Program-made: the position numbers and the translations under genes
Part shown: in pieces, positions 1-6,829 of the stretch
Numbering within the stretch: the first letter of the stretch is position 1
How the letters are laid out: each line of letters starts with the position of its first letter
The notes under the pieces: model-generated
What the model was told of the DNA's origin: nothing
What the model saw: the letters and a program-made list of their open reading frames with translations, nothing else
Databases searched by the model: none
Assembly: GCA_005799475.1 (NCBI GenBank)
Contig: SYGQ01000003.1
Coordinates: 1 to 6,992 of the forward strand
Reading direction: 5' to 3'
DNA length: 6,992 nucleotides
DNA from: Planctomycetia bacterium
Lineage (GTDB): Bacteria; Planctomycetota; Phycisphaerae; Phycisphaerales; SM1A02

Positions 1-258
1 CTGAACTGGAATCAGACGGAGAATCCCTGCGACTTGACCGGAGATGGGCTTGTCAATGCCGATGACCTTGGGATTCTGATGCAAGGGATCGGGCCCATTC
101 AGGACGGTCGCCCAGCCATCATCGGCGACATCTGCGAGGATTATTGGGCGAAAACGCCGCCGTTGCCCTATGTAGCCGCTGCGCAGGCACTCGGTTTCCA
201 GGACTTCTCGGAGTTCGGCGACTTTGCCGCATCAATGGAGCAAGATGAAGCCGTATGA
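1..258 (+). CDS. C-terminal end of a dockerin-like (EF-hand loop) protein, 5' partial
   Basis: The frame is open from base 1 to a TGA at 256-258, so this is the last 85 residues of a gene that starts outside the window. Near the beginning, after a Cys, is one calcium-loop motif of the dockerin/EF-hand kind (DLTGDGLVNADD, bases 31-66), followed by the hydrophobic stretch LGILMQGIG. In planctomycetes such modules usually lie near the C-terminus of exported proteins. Here only one canonical loop is visible. It is followed by about 55 residues (GDICEDYW..., ending MEQDEAV) that do not look like a second dockerin repeat and that I do not recognise. A TTG at 34 could serve as a start for a 74-residue peptide, but the open frame and the motif upstream of it argue for a truncated longer gene. 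The function of the missing part cannot be judged. The next gene begins 52 bases downstream on the same strand and also carries a dockerin-like tail. Confidence 0.6.
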   Translation: MNWNQTENPCDLTGDGLVNADDLGILMQGIGPIQDGRPAIIGDICEDYWAKTPPLPYVAAAQALGFQDFSEFGDFAASMEQDEAV

Positions 259-310
259 CTTGCATGCTCCGTGACGATCGTCGCGCAGGCGATTGCGGGG
301 CAGTGAGTCC

Positions 311-2259
311 ATGTACATGTTCCCCTTCCGCCCACATCCTCGCGCGTTCGCGGCAGCGAGCATCGCATGCGCTCTCTCCGCTGGGAGTTCCACCCATGCG
401 CGAGTGCCTGGGGGCGATGTTTCCGCCTGGGGGCTGAATGGCGGCCAGCTCTCGATGGTGCCACCCGGCCTCACTGGCGTCGCCGAGCTCGACTTTGCGT
501 ATGACTGCGCCGTCGCGCTCAAGACTGACGGCGGCGTGATTGGGTGGGGCTCGTTGTGGGGCTACCCGGTCGTCATTCCATCCGACCTTGGACCATGCAT
601 CGACATCTCGGCCGGGTTCCAACACATTGTGGCGGTCAAAGGGGGGGACAGGTCGTCGCTTGGGGCGATCCGAGTAGCAGCGCCACCGCAGTCCCAGCCA
701 ACCTCGGGCCTTGCATCCGAGTGGACTCGCATGGGTACGGCAGCGTGGCCATCCGAACCGATGGCACGCTTGCCTGCTGGGGAGGAGGCCTCACGTTCCC
801 GATCGGCTCAGGCATCGGACAGTGTGTGGATGCAGATGCGGGGACCAGCCACATCGTCGCCGTGCGAACCGACGGCACCGTGGCTGCGGCCAACTCCAAT
901 GGGAGCTCGGTCTACCAACCACCAGCGACTCTTGGCGTTTGCTCGAAGGTCGCGGCGGGCTACGGTTTCTCGCTTGCATTGACCGTGGATGGGGTGGTTG
1001 TTGCTTGGGGCTTGAGCAGCACTCTCCCGGCGATTCCTGCAGACCTCGGGTCCTGTCGGGACATTGAGGCGAGCGGCCATCAATGCGTCGCCATTCGCGC
1101 CGATGGGACGGTCAGGCAGTGGCATGCGCCCTCTGTCCTCCCGATGCCGGGCATCCCACCGCCACCGAACCTCGCGGGTGCGACTCTGTGTGCTGGGTCG
1201 TGCAATCAGGGTGCCGTCAACGCGGATCAGACGGTCACCCTTTGGGGATCTAATGGAACATCACTCACCACAGTCCCGCCAAGTCTCGGCGAGTGCCAGC
1301 AGGTTGCTGTGGGCTGGTTCCACATGCTTGCGCTCGATGAACAGGGGACGGTCTTCGGATGGGGGCAGGATCCTGTCACGGGTTGGCCTGGCCACAATCA
1401 TGGGCAAGCAAGTGTGCCACCAGGACTCCCTCCATCCATTCAGATTGCCGCGGGCAGTTGTCACACGCTTGCGCTGACTGCCGCAGGAACTGTCGTTGCC
1501 TGGGGGAATGATTCGGAGGGAGAATCCACAGTGCCGACAGACTTGGGGCAGTGCCTGGAGATTGCTGCCGGAGCCTCGTGGTCGATGGCTCTGCGTTCCG
1601 ATCGCACGGTTGCTGCGTGGGGCTACACCGGCTTGGGCACCGTCTACATCCCAACGACCCTCGGGACCTGCAACACCATCGCCGCATCATGGCGGCATGC
1701 AGTGGCGATCCGGACGAATGGAACTCTCGCAGTCTGGGGCCGAACCATTCAACCACCGAGTGGATTGGGGCCGTGCATGAAGGCCGCTGGCGGTTACGGC
1801 AGTAGTGACGAGTACAACGGACACACGCTTGCGCTCAAGCCAGACGGAACGGTTGTTGCATTCGGGTCGAACAACATGGGGCAGTGCAGCGTGCCCACTG
1901 GACTTGGCTCGTGCACGGCAATCGCTGCTGGGTGGGACTCATCGGCGGCGATCCGTACGGATGGCATCGTGATTGGATGGGGTAGGGACGACTTCTGGCC
2001 GGCCCACACCGCCACGAATCCCCTTCGCGCCACATCAATCGCACTCGGCCCCTACGCGGGCGTCGCCATCCTTGCGAACACCTGCCCGGGTGACCTCAAT
2101 CGCGACCTGCGCGCGGACGGTCAGGACCTTGCGACGCTGCTCGCCGCGTGGGGTTCGAGCGTGGGCGTTGGCGGCGGAGACATCAACGACGATGGGACCG
2201 TCGACGGCGCCGACCTTGCCGCTCTCCTCGGTGGTTGGGGCGAGTGCACGACGGACTGA
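311..2259 (+). CDS. Exported RCC1/BLIP-II-like beta-propeller protein with dockerin-like tail, apparent frameshift
   Basis: The N-terminus (MYMFPFRPHPRAFAAASIAC...) is signal-peptide-like: basic residues, a hydrophobic core and a plausible cleavage site after Thr-His-Ala (residue 30). Then come 14 repeats of about 39-47 residues (bases 419-2079), with the pattern V-x-A-W-G, V-P-x-x-L-G-x-C, I-A-A-G, H-x-x-A-[IL]-R-x-D-G-T. This is the compact RCC1-type beta-propeller repeat also seen in BLIP-II. The C-terminus (2083-2259) has two dockerin-like loops, DLNRDLRADGQD and DINDDGTVDGAD, each followed by a Trp-Gly ending. The upstream part reads in the frame of 311; from about base 641 the repeats continue one frame back and run to the TGA at 2257-2259. 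The break lies in a G7 run at the junction of repeats 2 and 3. ATG 311 is chosen because it gives the signal peptide and has a weak GGGG 10 bases upstream; ATG 317 is an alternative. The ligand is unknown: RCC1-like propellers usually bind proteins, and a surface or secreted role is inferred. Confidence 0.8.
419..2079 (+). repeat. 14 tandem RCC1/BLIP-II-like propeller repeats
   Basis: Counting from VSAWG at 419 (frame restored across the G7 run), 14 successive units can be laid out, each running from the V-x-x-W-G strand to the A-[IL]-R-x-D-G-T strand. Most are 38-40 residues, against roughly 50 or more in eukaryotic RCC1. Unit 5 (VAAAN) and unit 7 (VRQWH) have lost the Trp-Gly. Unit 9 is longer, with an insert around TGWPGHNHGQ. 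Unit 12 carries a short insert (SSDEYNG), and unit 14 is degenerate at its end. A Cys after L-G-x occurs in units 2-8 and 10-13. The repeats are diverged at DNA level, so this is an old protein repeat rather than a recent DNA tandem duplication. Confidence 0.8.
641..647 (+). other. G7 homopolymer at the reading-frame break of the propeller gene
   Basis: Upstream the frame reads I-V-A-V-K and downstream it reads Q-V-V-A-W-G, one frame back. With eight G instead of seven the join becomes K-G-G-G-Q-V-V-A-W-G, which lines up residue for residue with the unit before it, K-T-D-G-G-V-I-G-W-G. The simplest reading is one missing G, either as a sequencing/assembly error or as a real mutation. A -1 ribosomal or transcriptional slip on the G run would give the same product. 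Without a shift, the first frame runs on through unrelated residues to a stop ending at 982. Confidence 0.75.
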
Positions 2260-2274
2260 TCGGCGACGCGCCGA
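2260..2274. terminator. Possible small hairpin in the convergent gap
   Basis: The 25-base gap between the propeller gene stop (2259) and the convergent cysN-cysC stop (2285) contains a perfect inverted repeat, TCGGCG-ACG-CGCCGA: a 6-bp GC-rich stem with a 3-base loop. Its position between two converging genes suggests a shared terminator. There is no T-run on either side, and in GC-rich DNA a stem this short can arise by chance. Confidence 0.3.
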
Positions 2275-2284
2275 CTGGAACCAC

Positions 2285-4093
2285 TCATCCAAGCCGCGCG
2301 AGCACGGCTGCCACGACCTGCTCGGCCGTGGTCCTCGCGCACTCGACCTCGACGAAGCGCTCTGCACCCACGAGCTCCTTCGCGCGGGCGCGCGCCGATG
2401 CGTCAGGTGCCACGAGGCTCAACACGACGACGAGGCCTTGATCCATCAGGATCCGCGCCAGCTCCGCCGCGCGGCGAAGGTTCTCGCTCCTGTCCTCGTC
2501 GGTGAATGCGAGATCCTTGCTGAGCCCCGCGCGCAGCATCTGCCCGTCGAGGACGACGCAGGCGTGGCCCTTGTCCCAGAGCGCGCGTTCGAGCGCGAAG
2601 GCCGTTCCGGTCTTCCCGCTTCCGGGCGCTCCATAGAGGAGCACCGCCAGCGGGGACTGCTTCCAACGCTTCGTGCGTTCCGCGTCACTGACAAGACTCT
2701 TGCCCTTTGGCGGTTCGACGGTCGACACCACCGCCGTTTCCCAGTGCGCGCGCTTGGCGTGCGGGTCGCTTGCATCGCCCGTGCGGATGAGTCCCGCCGC
2801 GGCCGTCGCATTGGTGAGGCGGTCGATGAGGATGATCGACCCAGTGCCTCGCACGCGGCTGTATGGGTCAATCGCCAGCGGCACCTCCGACTCGACCTCG
2901 ACGCGGCCGATGCCGTTCATCGGGAGTTCGCTCGCGTCGTGTCGCTCGAGCGTGTTCACATCAACGGCGTGCCTGATCGCGACGACACGCGCCGGCGCAA
3001 CCCGCGTCCCGTGCCTGAGCATGAGCGAGCGCCCCGCCACAAGCGGCGACTCGTCCATCCACACGAGATCCGCCTCAAATGACTGCGTCACGATGGCGTC
3101 GCCGCCACCACCGGGCGTCACGCCGACGATCATGTCCCCTCGGCTGCAGTCGACCTCGTCCTCGAGCGTGATGAGCACGCTCTCAGGAGCCTGCGCGACG
3201 GACAAGTCGCCGCCTTCGTCGGGCGCCCGTGCGATGCGCCGCACGCGACTTTCGACGCCGCGCGGGAGAATGCGCACGCGGTCGCCCGGACGAATGCTTC
3301 CCGATTCGATCGACCCCGCGTAGCCGCGGAAGTCGAGCGTGGGCCGGATCACCATCTGCACCGGGATTCTCATCGGCGAGTCGGCCTGCGGTCGATCGAT
3401 GGCCACCGACTCAAGAAGTTCAAGAACCGGCGAGCCGCTGTACCAAGGCGACCGCTCACCGCGCCGCACAATGTTGTCACCTGTGAGCGCGCTCACTGGC
3501 ACCGCGATCGGATCCGCGACGCCGATCCTCGCGCAGAACTCCACGAACTCACTCTCGATCTCACGGAACCTCGCCTCGCTCCAGTCAACAAGGTCCATCT
3601 TGTTGACCGCCGCGACGACTTGCTTGAGCCCGAGGAGGCTCGCGATGTACGCGTGGCGTCTCGTCTGCGTCGACACGCCGTTTCGCGCATCGATCAGCGT
3701 GATCGCCAGCTGGCAGTGGCTCGCGCCGGTGGCCATGTTGCGCGTGTACTGTTCGGGGCCGGGGCAGTCGGCGATGATGAAGCTGCGCCGCGCGGTCGAG
3801 AAGTAGCGCCACGCGACATCGATTGTGATCCCCTGCTCGCGCTCGGCCTTGAGTCCGTCGACGACGAGCGCCAGGTCCAGTTCGCCCCCGCGCGTCCCGT
3901 GCACGCGGCTCTCCTTCTCGATCGCCCTCAAGTGGTCGTCGTAGAGCCGCCCGGTGTCGTGCAGCAGCCGCCCGATCAGCGTGCTCTTGCCGGCGTCGAC
4001 GCTCCCGCAGGTGATGAACCGCAGGAGCTCATTGCGCTCGTAGCGCTCGAGCCATGCGTCCACCGACTGACCCTTGGCGAAGGGAAGCGTCAC
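2285..4093 (-). CDS. cysN: Sulfate adenylyltransferase large subunit CysN fused to a truncated CysC-like domain
   Basis: Predicted 602 residues. CysN is the GTPase subunit of ATP sulfurylase; with CysD it couples GTP hydrolysis to APS formation from sulfate and ATP in the cytoplasm. Residues 1 to about 450 follow CysN closely: G1 GSVDAGKS (30-37), LVVDGLKAEREQGITIDVAWRYF, G4 NKMD (164-167), LDFRGYAGSIESG, and IGRVEVE...GSIILIDRLTNAT in domain III. The G3 motif reads DCPGP (109-113) where the family has D-x-P-G-H, so the catalytic His is replaced by Pro. Residues from about 482 to 602 form an APS-kinase-like domain with P-loop GAPGSGKT (488-495), VLDGQMLRAGLSKDLAFTDEDRSENLRR, and then a direct jump from RFVEVECA to the C-terminal helix. 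About 50-60 residues containing the usual KGLY lid and the FTG-x-x-x-PYE stretch are absent. The GTG start at 4093 is chosen because it overlaps the cysD TAG and has GAGGGG upstream; starts further upstream lie inside cysD. It forms an operon with cysD. CysN identity is near certain; CysC-half activity is doubtful. Confidence 0.93.
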   Translation of the reverse strand: MTLPFAKGQSVDAWLERYERNELLRFITCGSVDAGKSTLIGRLLHDTGRLYDDHLRAIEKESRVHGTRGGELDLALVVDGLKAEREQGITIDVAWRYFSTARRSFIIADCPGPEQYTRNMATGASHCQLAITLIDARNGVSTQTRRHAYIASLLGLKQVVAAVNKMDLVDWSEARFREIESEFVEFCARIGVADPIAVPVSALTGDNIVRRGERSPWYSGSPVLELLESVAIDRPQADSPMRIPVQMVIRPTLDFRGYAGSIESGSIRPGDRVRILPRGVESRVRRIARAPDEGGDLSVAQAPESVLITLEDEVDCSRGDMIVGVTPGGGGDAIVTQSFEADLVWMDESPLVAGRSLMLRHGTRVAPARVVAIRHAVDVNTLERHDASELPMNGIGRVEVESEVPLAIDPYSRVRGTGSIILIDRLTNATAAAGLIRTGDASDPHAKRAHWETAVVSTVEPPKGKSLVSDAERTKRWKQSPLAVLLYGAPGSGKTGTAFALERALWDKGHACVVLDGQMLRAGLSKDLAFTDEDRSENLRRAAELARILMDQGLVVVLSLVAPDASARARAKELVGAERFVEVECARTTAEQVVAAVLARLG

Positions 4094-4992
4094 TAGAAGT
4101 ACCCCTCGCGCTTCTTCTCTTCCATGCTTCCGGACTGGTCGTGGTCGATCAAGCGGCCCTCGCGCTCGCTCGTTCTCGCGAGCAGCATTTCCTCGATCAC
4201 CTTCTCGAGCGTGTCGGCGTCGCTCTCGATGGCGCCGCTCAATGGATAGCACCCGAGCGTGCGGAAGCGCACCCGCCGCATGCGAACCTGTTCGCCCGGT
4301 CGCAGCGCGAAGCGATCGTCATCCTTCATGATGAGCATGCCGTCGCGCTCGACGACGGGTCGCTCCTTCGCAAAGTAGAGCGGCACAACAGGAAGCCGCT
4401 GCCGATGGATGTAGAGCCACACATCCAGTTCCGTCCAGTTGGACAGTGGGAAGACGCGCATCGACTCACCCTCTCCCACGCGCGCGTTGAACAGGTTCCA
4501 GAGTTCTGGGCGCTGCGACTTGGGCTCCCACCGGTGGTTCTTGTCACGGAACGAGAAGATGCGCTCCTTCGCCCGACTCTTCTCCTCGTCGCGCCGAGCG
4601 CCGCCAATGGCGGCATCGAAACGGCCTGCCTCGAGCGCCTGCCGCAGGGCGACGGTCTTCATCACATCGGTGTGCACCTTGCTGCCGTGCGTGATCGGCG
4701 AGATCCCCTGCTTGAGCCCCTCGTGATTGATGTGCACCCTGAGGTCGAGTCCGAGACGCTGCGCCGTCGCGTCGCGAAAGGAAATCATCTCGCGGAACTT
4801 CCATGGGGGGTCGACATGGAGCAGCGGGAATGGCGGCTTTGCCGGCCAGAATGCCTTCATCGCCAGGTGCAGGAGTGCCGTCGAGTCCTTGCCGATCGAG
4901 TACATCAGGACCGGGCGCTCGAAGCTCGCCGCGGTCTCGCGGAGGATGTGGATGGCCTCCGCTTCGAGCTCGTCAAGGTGCGTCAGGTGCAT
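4093..4992 (-). CDS. cysD: Sulfate adenylyltransferase small subunit CysD
   Basis: Predicted 299 residues, close to E. coli CysD (302). It is the catalytic ATP-pyrophosphatase-type subunit of ATP sulfurylase and forms APS from sulfate and ATP together with CysN. The start matches the family (MHLTHLDELEAEAIHILRE). Recognisable motifs are the PP-loop YSIGKDS (31-37) followed by LHLAMKAF, the signature GGARRDEEKSRAKER (130-144), FPLSNWTELDVWLYI, ERPVVERDGMLIM, RFRTLGCYPLSGAIES, and the C-terminus DQSGSMEEKKREGYF. The segment after His59-Val60-Asp61 reads Pro-Pro-Trp-Lys-Phe-Arg, whereas the family has Asp-Thr-Thr/Gly-Trp-Lys-Phe. The open frame continues upstream to about 5607, but that part is antisense to the permease gene and has no CysD similarity, so ATG 4992 is used. 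No clear ribosome site precedes it. It is first in the operon; its stop shares one base with the cysN GTG. Confidence 0.95.
   Translation of the reverse strand: MHLTHLDELEAEAIHILRETAASFERPVLMYSIGKDSTALLHLAMKAFWPAKPPFPLLHVDPPWKFREMISFRDATAQRLGLDLRVHINHEGLKQGISPITHGSKVHTDVMKTVALRQALEAGRFDAAIGGARRDEEKSRAKERIFSFRDKNHRWEPKSQRPELWNLFNARVGEGESMRVFPLSNWTELDVWLYIHRQRLPVVPLYFAKERPVVERDGMLIMKDDDRFALRPGEQVRMRRVRFRTLGCYPLSGAIESDADTLEKVIEEMLLARTSEREGRLIDHDQSGSMEEKKREGYF
4102..4107 (-). promoter_or_regulatory. Ribosome binding site supporting the cysN GTG start
   Basis: On the minus strand GAGGGG lies 8 bases before GTG (4093-4091), inside the last codons of cysD. The spacing is suitable for a Shine-Dalgarno site, and together with the TAGTG stop/start overlap it supports the GTG start and translational coupling of the two ATP sulfurylase subunits. 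Confidence 0.5.
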
Positions 4993-5038
4993 GGCGGTGT
5001 CGCGCAGGAAGCGTAGCCGTTTGGCTATTCTGCCGACG
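4993..5038. promoter_or_regulatory. Divergent intergenic region between cysD and the permease gene
   Basis: These 46 bases must hold the start signals for cysD (leftward) and the permease-cysC pair (rightward), unless promoters lie inside the coding regions. On the plus strand TATTCT (5026-5031) matches four of six positions of a -10 box, but it is only 7 bases from the ATG, which would make a nearly leaderless message, and it has no matching -35 box. I see no convincing promoter, operator repeat or riboswitch for either strand. The short shared gap makes joint regulation plausible. Confidence 0.35.
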
Positions 5039-6829
5039 ATGACGCCGCTCTGGTGGCACCCGTGGTTGGTCGGCGGCGTGATCGCCGGGGCCATCGCGCT
5101 CCTCGTGCGCGGCCGCGCTCCCGACATGGTGCTCATGGCGGGCGCCGTCATGCTCATGATGTTCGGTGTCATCAACGCGGGGGAGGCGGTCTCAGGCTTC
5201 GGCAACGAGGGACTCATCACGGTCGCGGCGCTCTTCATCGTCGCCGGCGGCATGCAGAACACCGGCATGATCCGCTGGGTCGCGGCCGTCGTGCTCCGTT
5301 CGGGCGTGACACTGCGCGGATCGCTCGCCAACCTCTGCACGACGAGCTCGCTCATCAGCGGCTTCATCAACAACACGCCGCTGATGGCCGTCTTGACCCC
5401 CGCAGCGATCGACTTTTCACGGCGCGAGCGGATTTCTCCCTCGAAACTTCTGATTCCGCTTTGTTTCGCGATCACGCTCGGCGGCACGCTCACGCTGATA
5501 GGGACGAGCAGCAATCTTGTCGTGGCGGGACTCGTGGAGGCCGACGCGAAGTCTCCCGCGTCGGGCCTCACGCCGATCGGCTTCTTCGACTTCACTCTGG
5601 TGGGCATCGTCGTCGCCGTCGTTGGCGTCGCTTACCTCGTCTTTGTCGCGCCGATTCTCCTGCCCGATCGCGTGCCTGTGCTGCTGCCTTCGGCCGACGC
5701 GCGGCAGTACACGGCACGATTGGCGGTGACCAAGGGTGGCGCCTCGGACGGGAAGTCGATCGCCGAGGCTGGGCTCCGACGACTCTCTGGCCTCTTCCTC
5801 GTCGAGATCGAGCGAGGCGACGATTCGATCTCGGCGCCGAGCCCGAATCAGCGACTGCGCGGCGGTGACCACCTCGTGTTCGCGGGCGCGCTTGAGGAAG
5901 TGATCTCGCTTCGAGGTATTGCCGGGCTTGAGAGCGTCGCAGAGTCTCCGGATACGACGAATCCGCGCGGTCGATCCCTCGTCGAAGCCGTCGTCTCCAA
6001 ATCATTCCCTGGACTCAACCAGTCGATCCGCGAGTTTGGTTTTCGCGCGCGCTACGACGCCGCGGTCATCGCGGTCGCGCGAAACGGCGAGCGCGTCTCT
6101 GGCCGCATCGGCGACATCGTCCTTGAAGCCGGTGACACGCTCCTCATCGAAACCGATTCGGGTTTCGTCGAGCGAAATCGAAGGAGTCGCGACTTCTATC
6201 TCGTCTCGGGTGTGCAAGGCGGCGAAGTTCGCCCCGAGCGTGCGGGCATCGCGCTTGTCATCACGGTCCTCATGATCGCCACGGCGACGGCCACAGGCAA
6301 CATGCTCGGTCCCGCGCTTGCGGCCGCCATCGCCATGATCGTGACGAGTTGCCTGCGCGCCTCCGACGCACGAGCCTCGATCGATCTCTCCATTCTCGTT
6401 GTGATCGGCGCGGGCCTCGGGCTCTCGCACGCGGTCGAGTCAAGTGGACTTGGGGCGGCCGTCGGTCAGTTCATCGTCGGACTCGGCGCGGGCAGCGTCA
6501 TTGCGAGCCTCGCGGCCGTCTACCTCGCGACGGCCGTCCTGACGAACTTCATCGCCAACTCGGCGGCGGCCGCGATCGCCTATCCGCTCGCGATCGGCAC
6601 AGCATCACAGGCTGGCGCCGATCCGATGCCCTTTGTGTTCGCGGTGCTCTTCGCTTCATGCGCCGCGTTCTCAACGCCGATTGGATACCAGACCAACCTC
6701 ATGATTTACGGGCCCGGCGGTTACCGATTCTCCGACTTCGTCCGCGTTGGTCTTCCACTCAACGCTCTGCTTCTCGTGGTGACCGTGGCGGCGATCGCAT
6801 GGCGACACGGACTCCTCACAACACCATGA
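5039..6829 (+). CDS. SLC13-family permease with two TrkA-C (RCK_C) domains, probable sulfate transporter
   Basis: Predicted 596 residues, the usual size for bacterial SLC13-type permeases carrying central regulatory domains. The first membrane half (about residues 7-207) contains GFGNEGLITVAALFIVAGG, NNTP (111-114) and GTSSNL (155-160), typical of the first substrate and sodium site region. Two TrkA-C domains follow at about 224-298 (GKSIAEAGLRR...FLVEIERG...LRGGDHLVFAG) and 311-378 (LVEAVVSKSF...VIAVARNGE...LEAGDTLLIE). The second membrane half (about 402-588) has NFIANSAA (503-510) and TPIGYQTN (546-553), the mirror motifs. ATG 5039 begins just before the first membrane segment, and earlier in-frame sequence is antisense to cysD. 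Family members carry sulfate, dicarboxylates or other anions. Sulfate is inferred from the neighbours: cysD-cysN run divergently 46 bases away, and cysC overlaps its stop. No export signal other than the membrane segments is seen. The TrkA-C domains suggest control by a small cytoplasmic ligand. Confidence 0.88.
   Translation: MTPLWWHPWLVGGVIAGAIALLVRGRAPDMVLMAGAVMLMMFGVINAGEAVSGFGNEGLITVAALFIVAGGMQNTGMIRWVAAVVLRSGVTLRGSLANLCTTSSLISGFINNTPLMAVLTPAAIDFSRRERISPSKLLIPLCFAITLGGTLTLIGTSSNLVVAGLVEADAKSPASGLTPIGFFDFTLVGIVVAVVGVAYLVFVAPILLPDRVPVLLPSADARQYTARLAVTKGGASDGKSIAEAGLRRLSGLFLVEIERGDDSISAPSPNQRLRGGDHLVFAGALEEVISLRGIAGLESVAESPDTTNPRGRSLVEAVVSKSFPGLNQSIREFGFRARYDAAVIAVARNGERVSGRIGDIVLEAGDTLLIETDSGFVERNRRSRDFYLVSGVQGGEVRPERAGIALVITVLMIATATATGNMLGPALAAAIAMIVTSCLRASDARASIDLSILVVIGAGLGLSHAVESSGLGAAVGQFIVGLGAGSVIASLAAVYLATAVLTNFIANSAAAAIAYPLAIGTASQAGADPMPFVFAVLFASCAAFSTPIGYQTNLMIYGPGGYRFSDFVRVGLPLNALLLVVTVAAIAWRHGLLTTP

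Noticed and set aside
273..282. Palindrome GACGATCGTC between the first two genes as an operator or terminator
   Set aside because: It is a 10-base palindrome without a loop or T-run, expected by chance in GC-rich DNA, and has no second copy nearby.
544..640. GTG at 544 as a genuine start of a separate 571-residue protein
   Set aside because: The residues before the G7 run in this frame do not fit the repeat pattern, while the other frame does. The gene is better read as one frame-broken gene from 311.
2505..2640. DGQ in place of the DGD motif of APS kinases as a further sign of decay in the fused CysC domain
   Set aside because: From memory, fused CysC domains often have VLDGQ here, so this alone is not evidence of lost function; the missing lid region is the stronger point.
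1973..3082. Long plus-strand open frame of 369 residues across the propeller end and cysN
   Set aside because: It is Arg/His-rich shadow translation over two well-supported genes, with no recognisable domain.
4094..4252. Upstream in-frame extension of cysN to a 655-residue protein
   Set aside because: It overlaps the cysD coding end in another frame and is Arg-rich. The GTG at 4093 with GAGGGG upstream and the stop/start overlap fits better.
4054..5016. Long plus-strand open frame of 320 residues antisense to cysD
   Set aside because: It mirrors the GC-rich codon structure of cysD and shows no domain or start signal of its own.
4993..5607. Upstream in-frame extension of cysD to a 504-residue protein
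   Set aside because: The extra part lies antisense to the permease gene, is low in complexity (Ser/Ala/Met-rich) and has no CysD similarity. ATG 4992 matches the family N-terminus.
5053..5868. 271-residue Arg/His-rich open frame inside the permease gene
   Set aside because: It is an out-of-frame shadow of the permease; the composition is that of a GC-rich wrong-frame translation.
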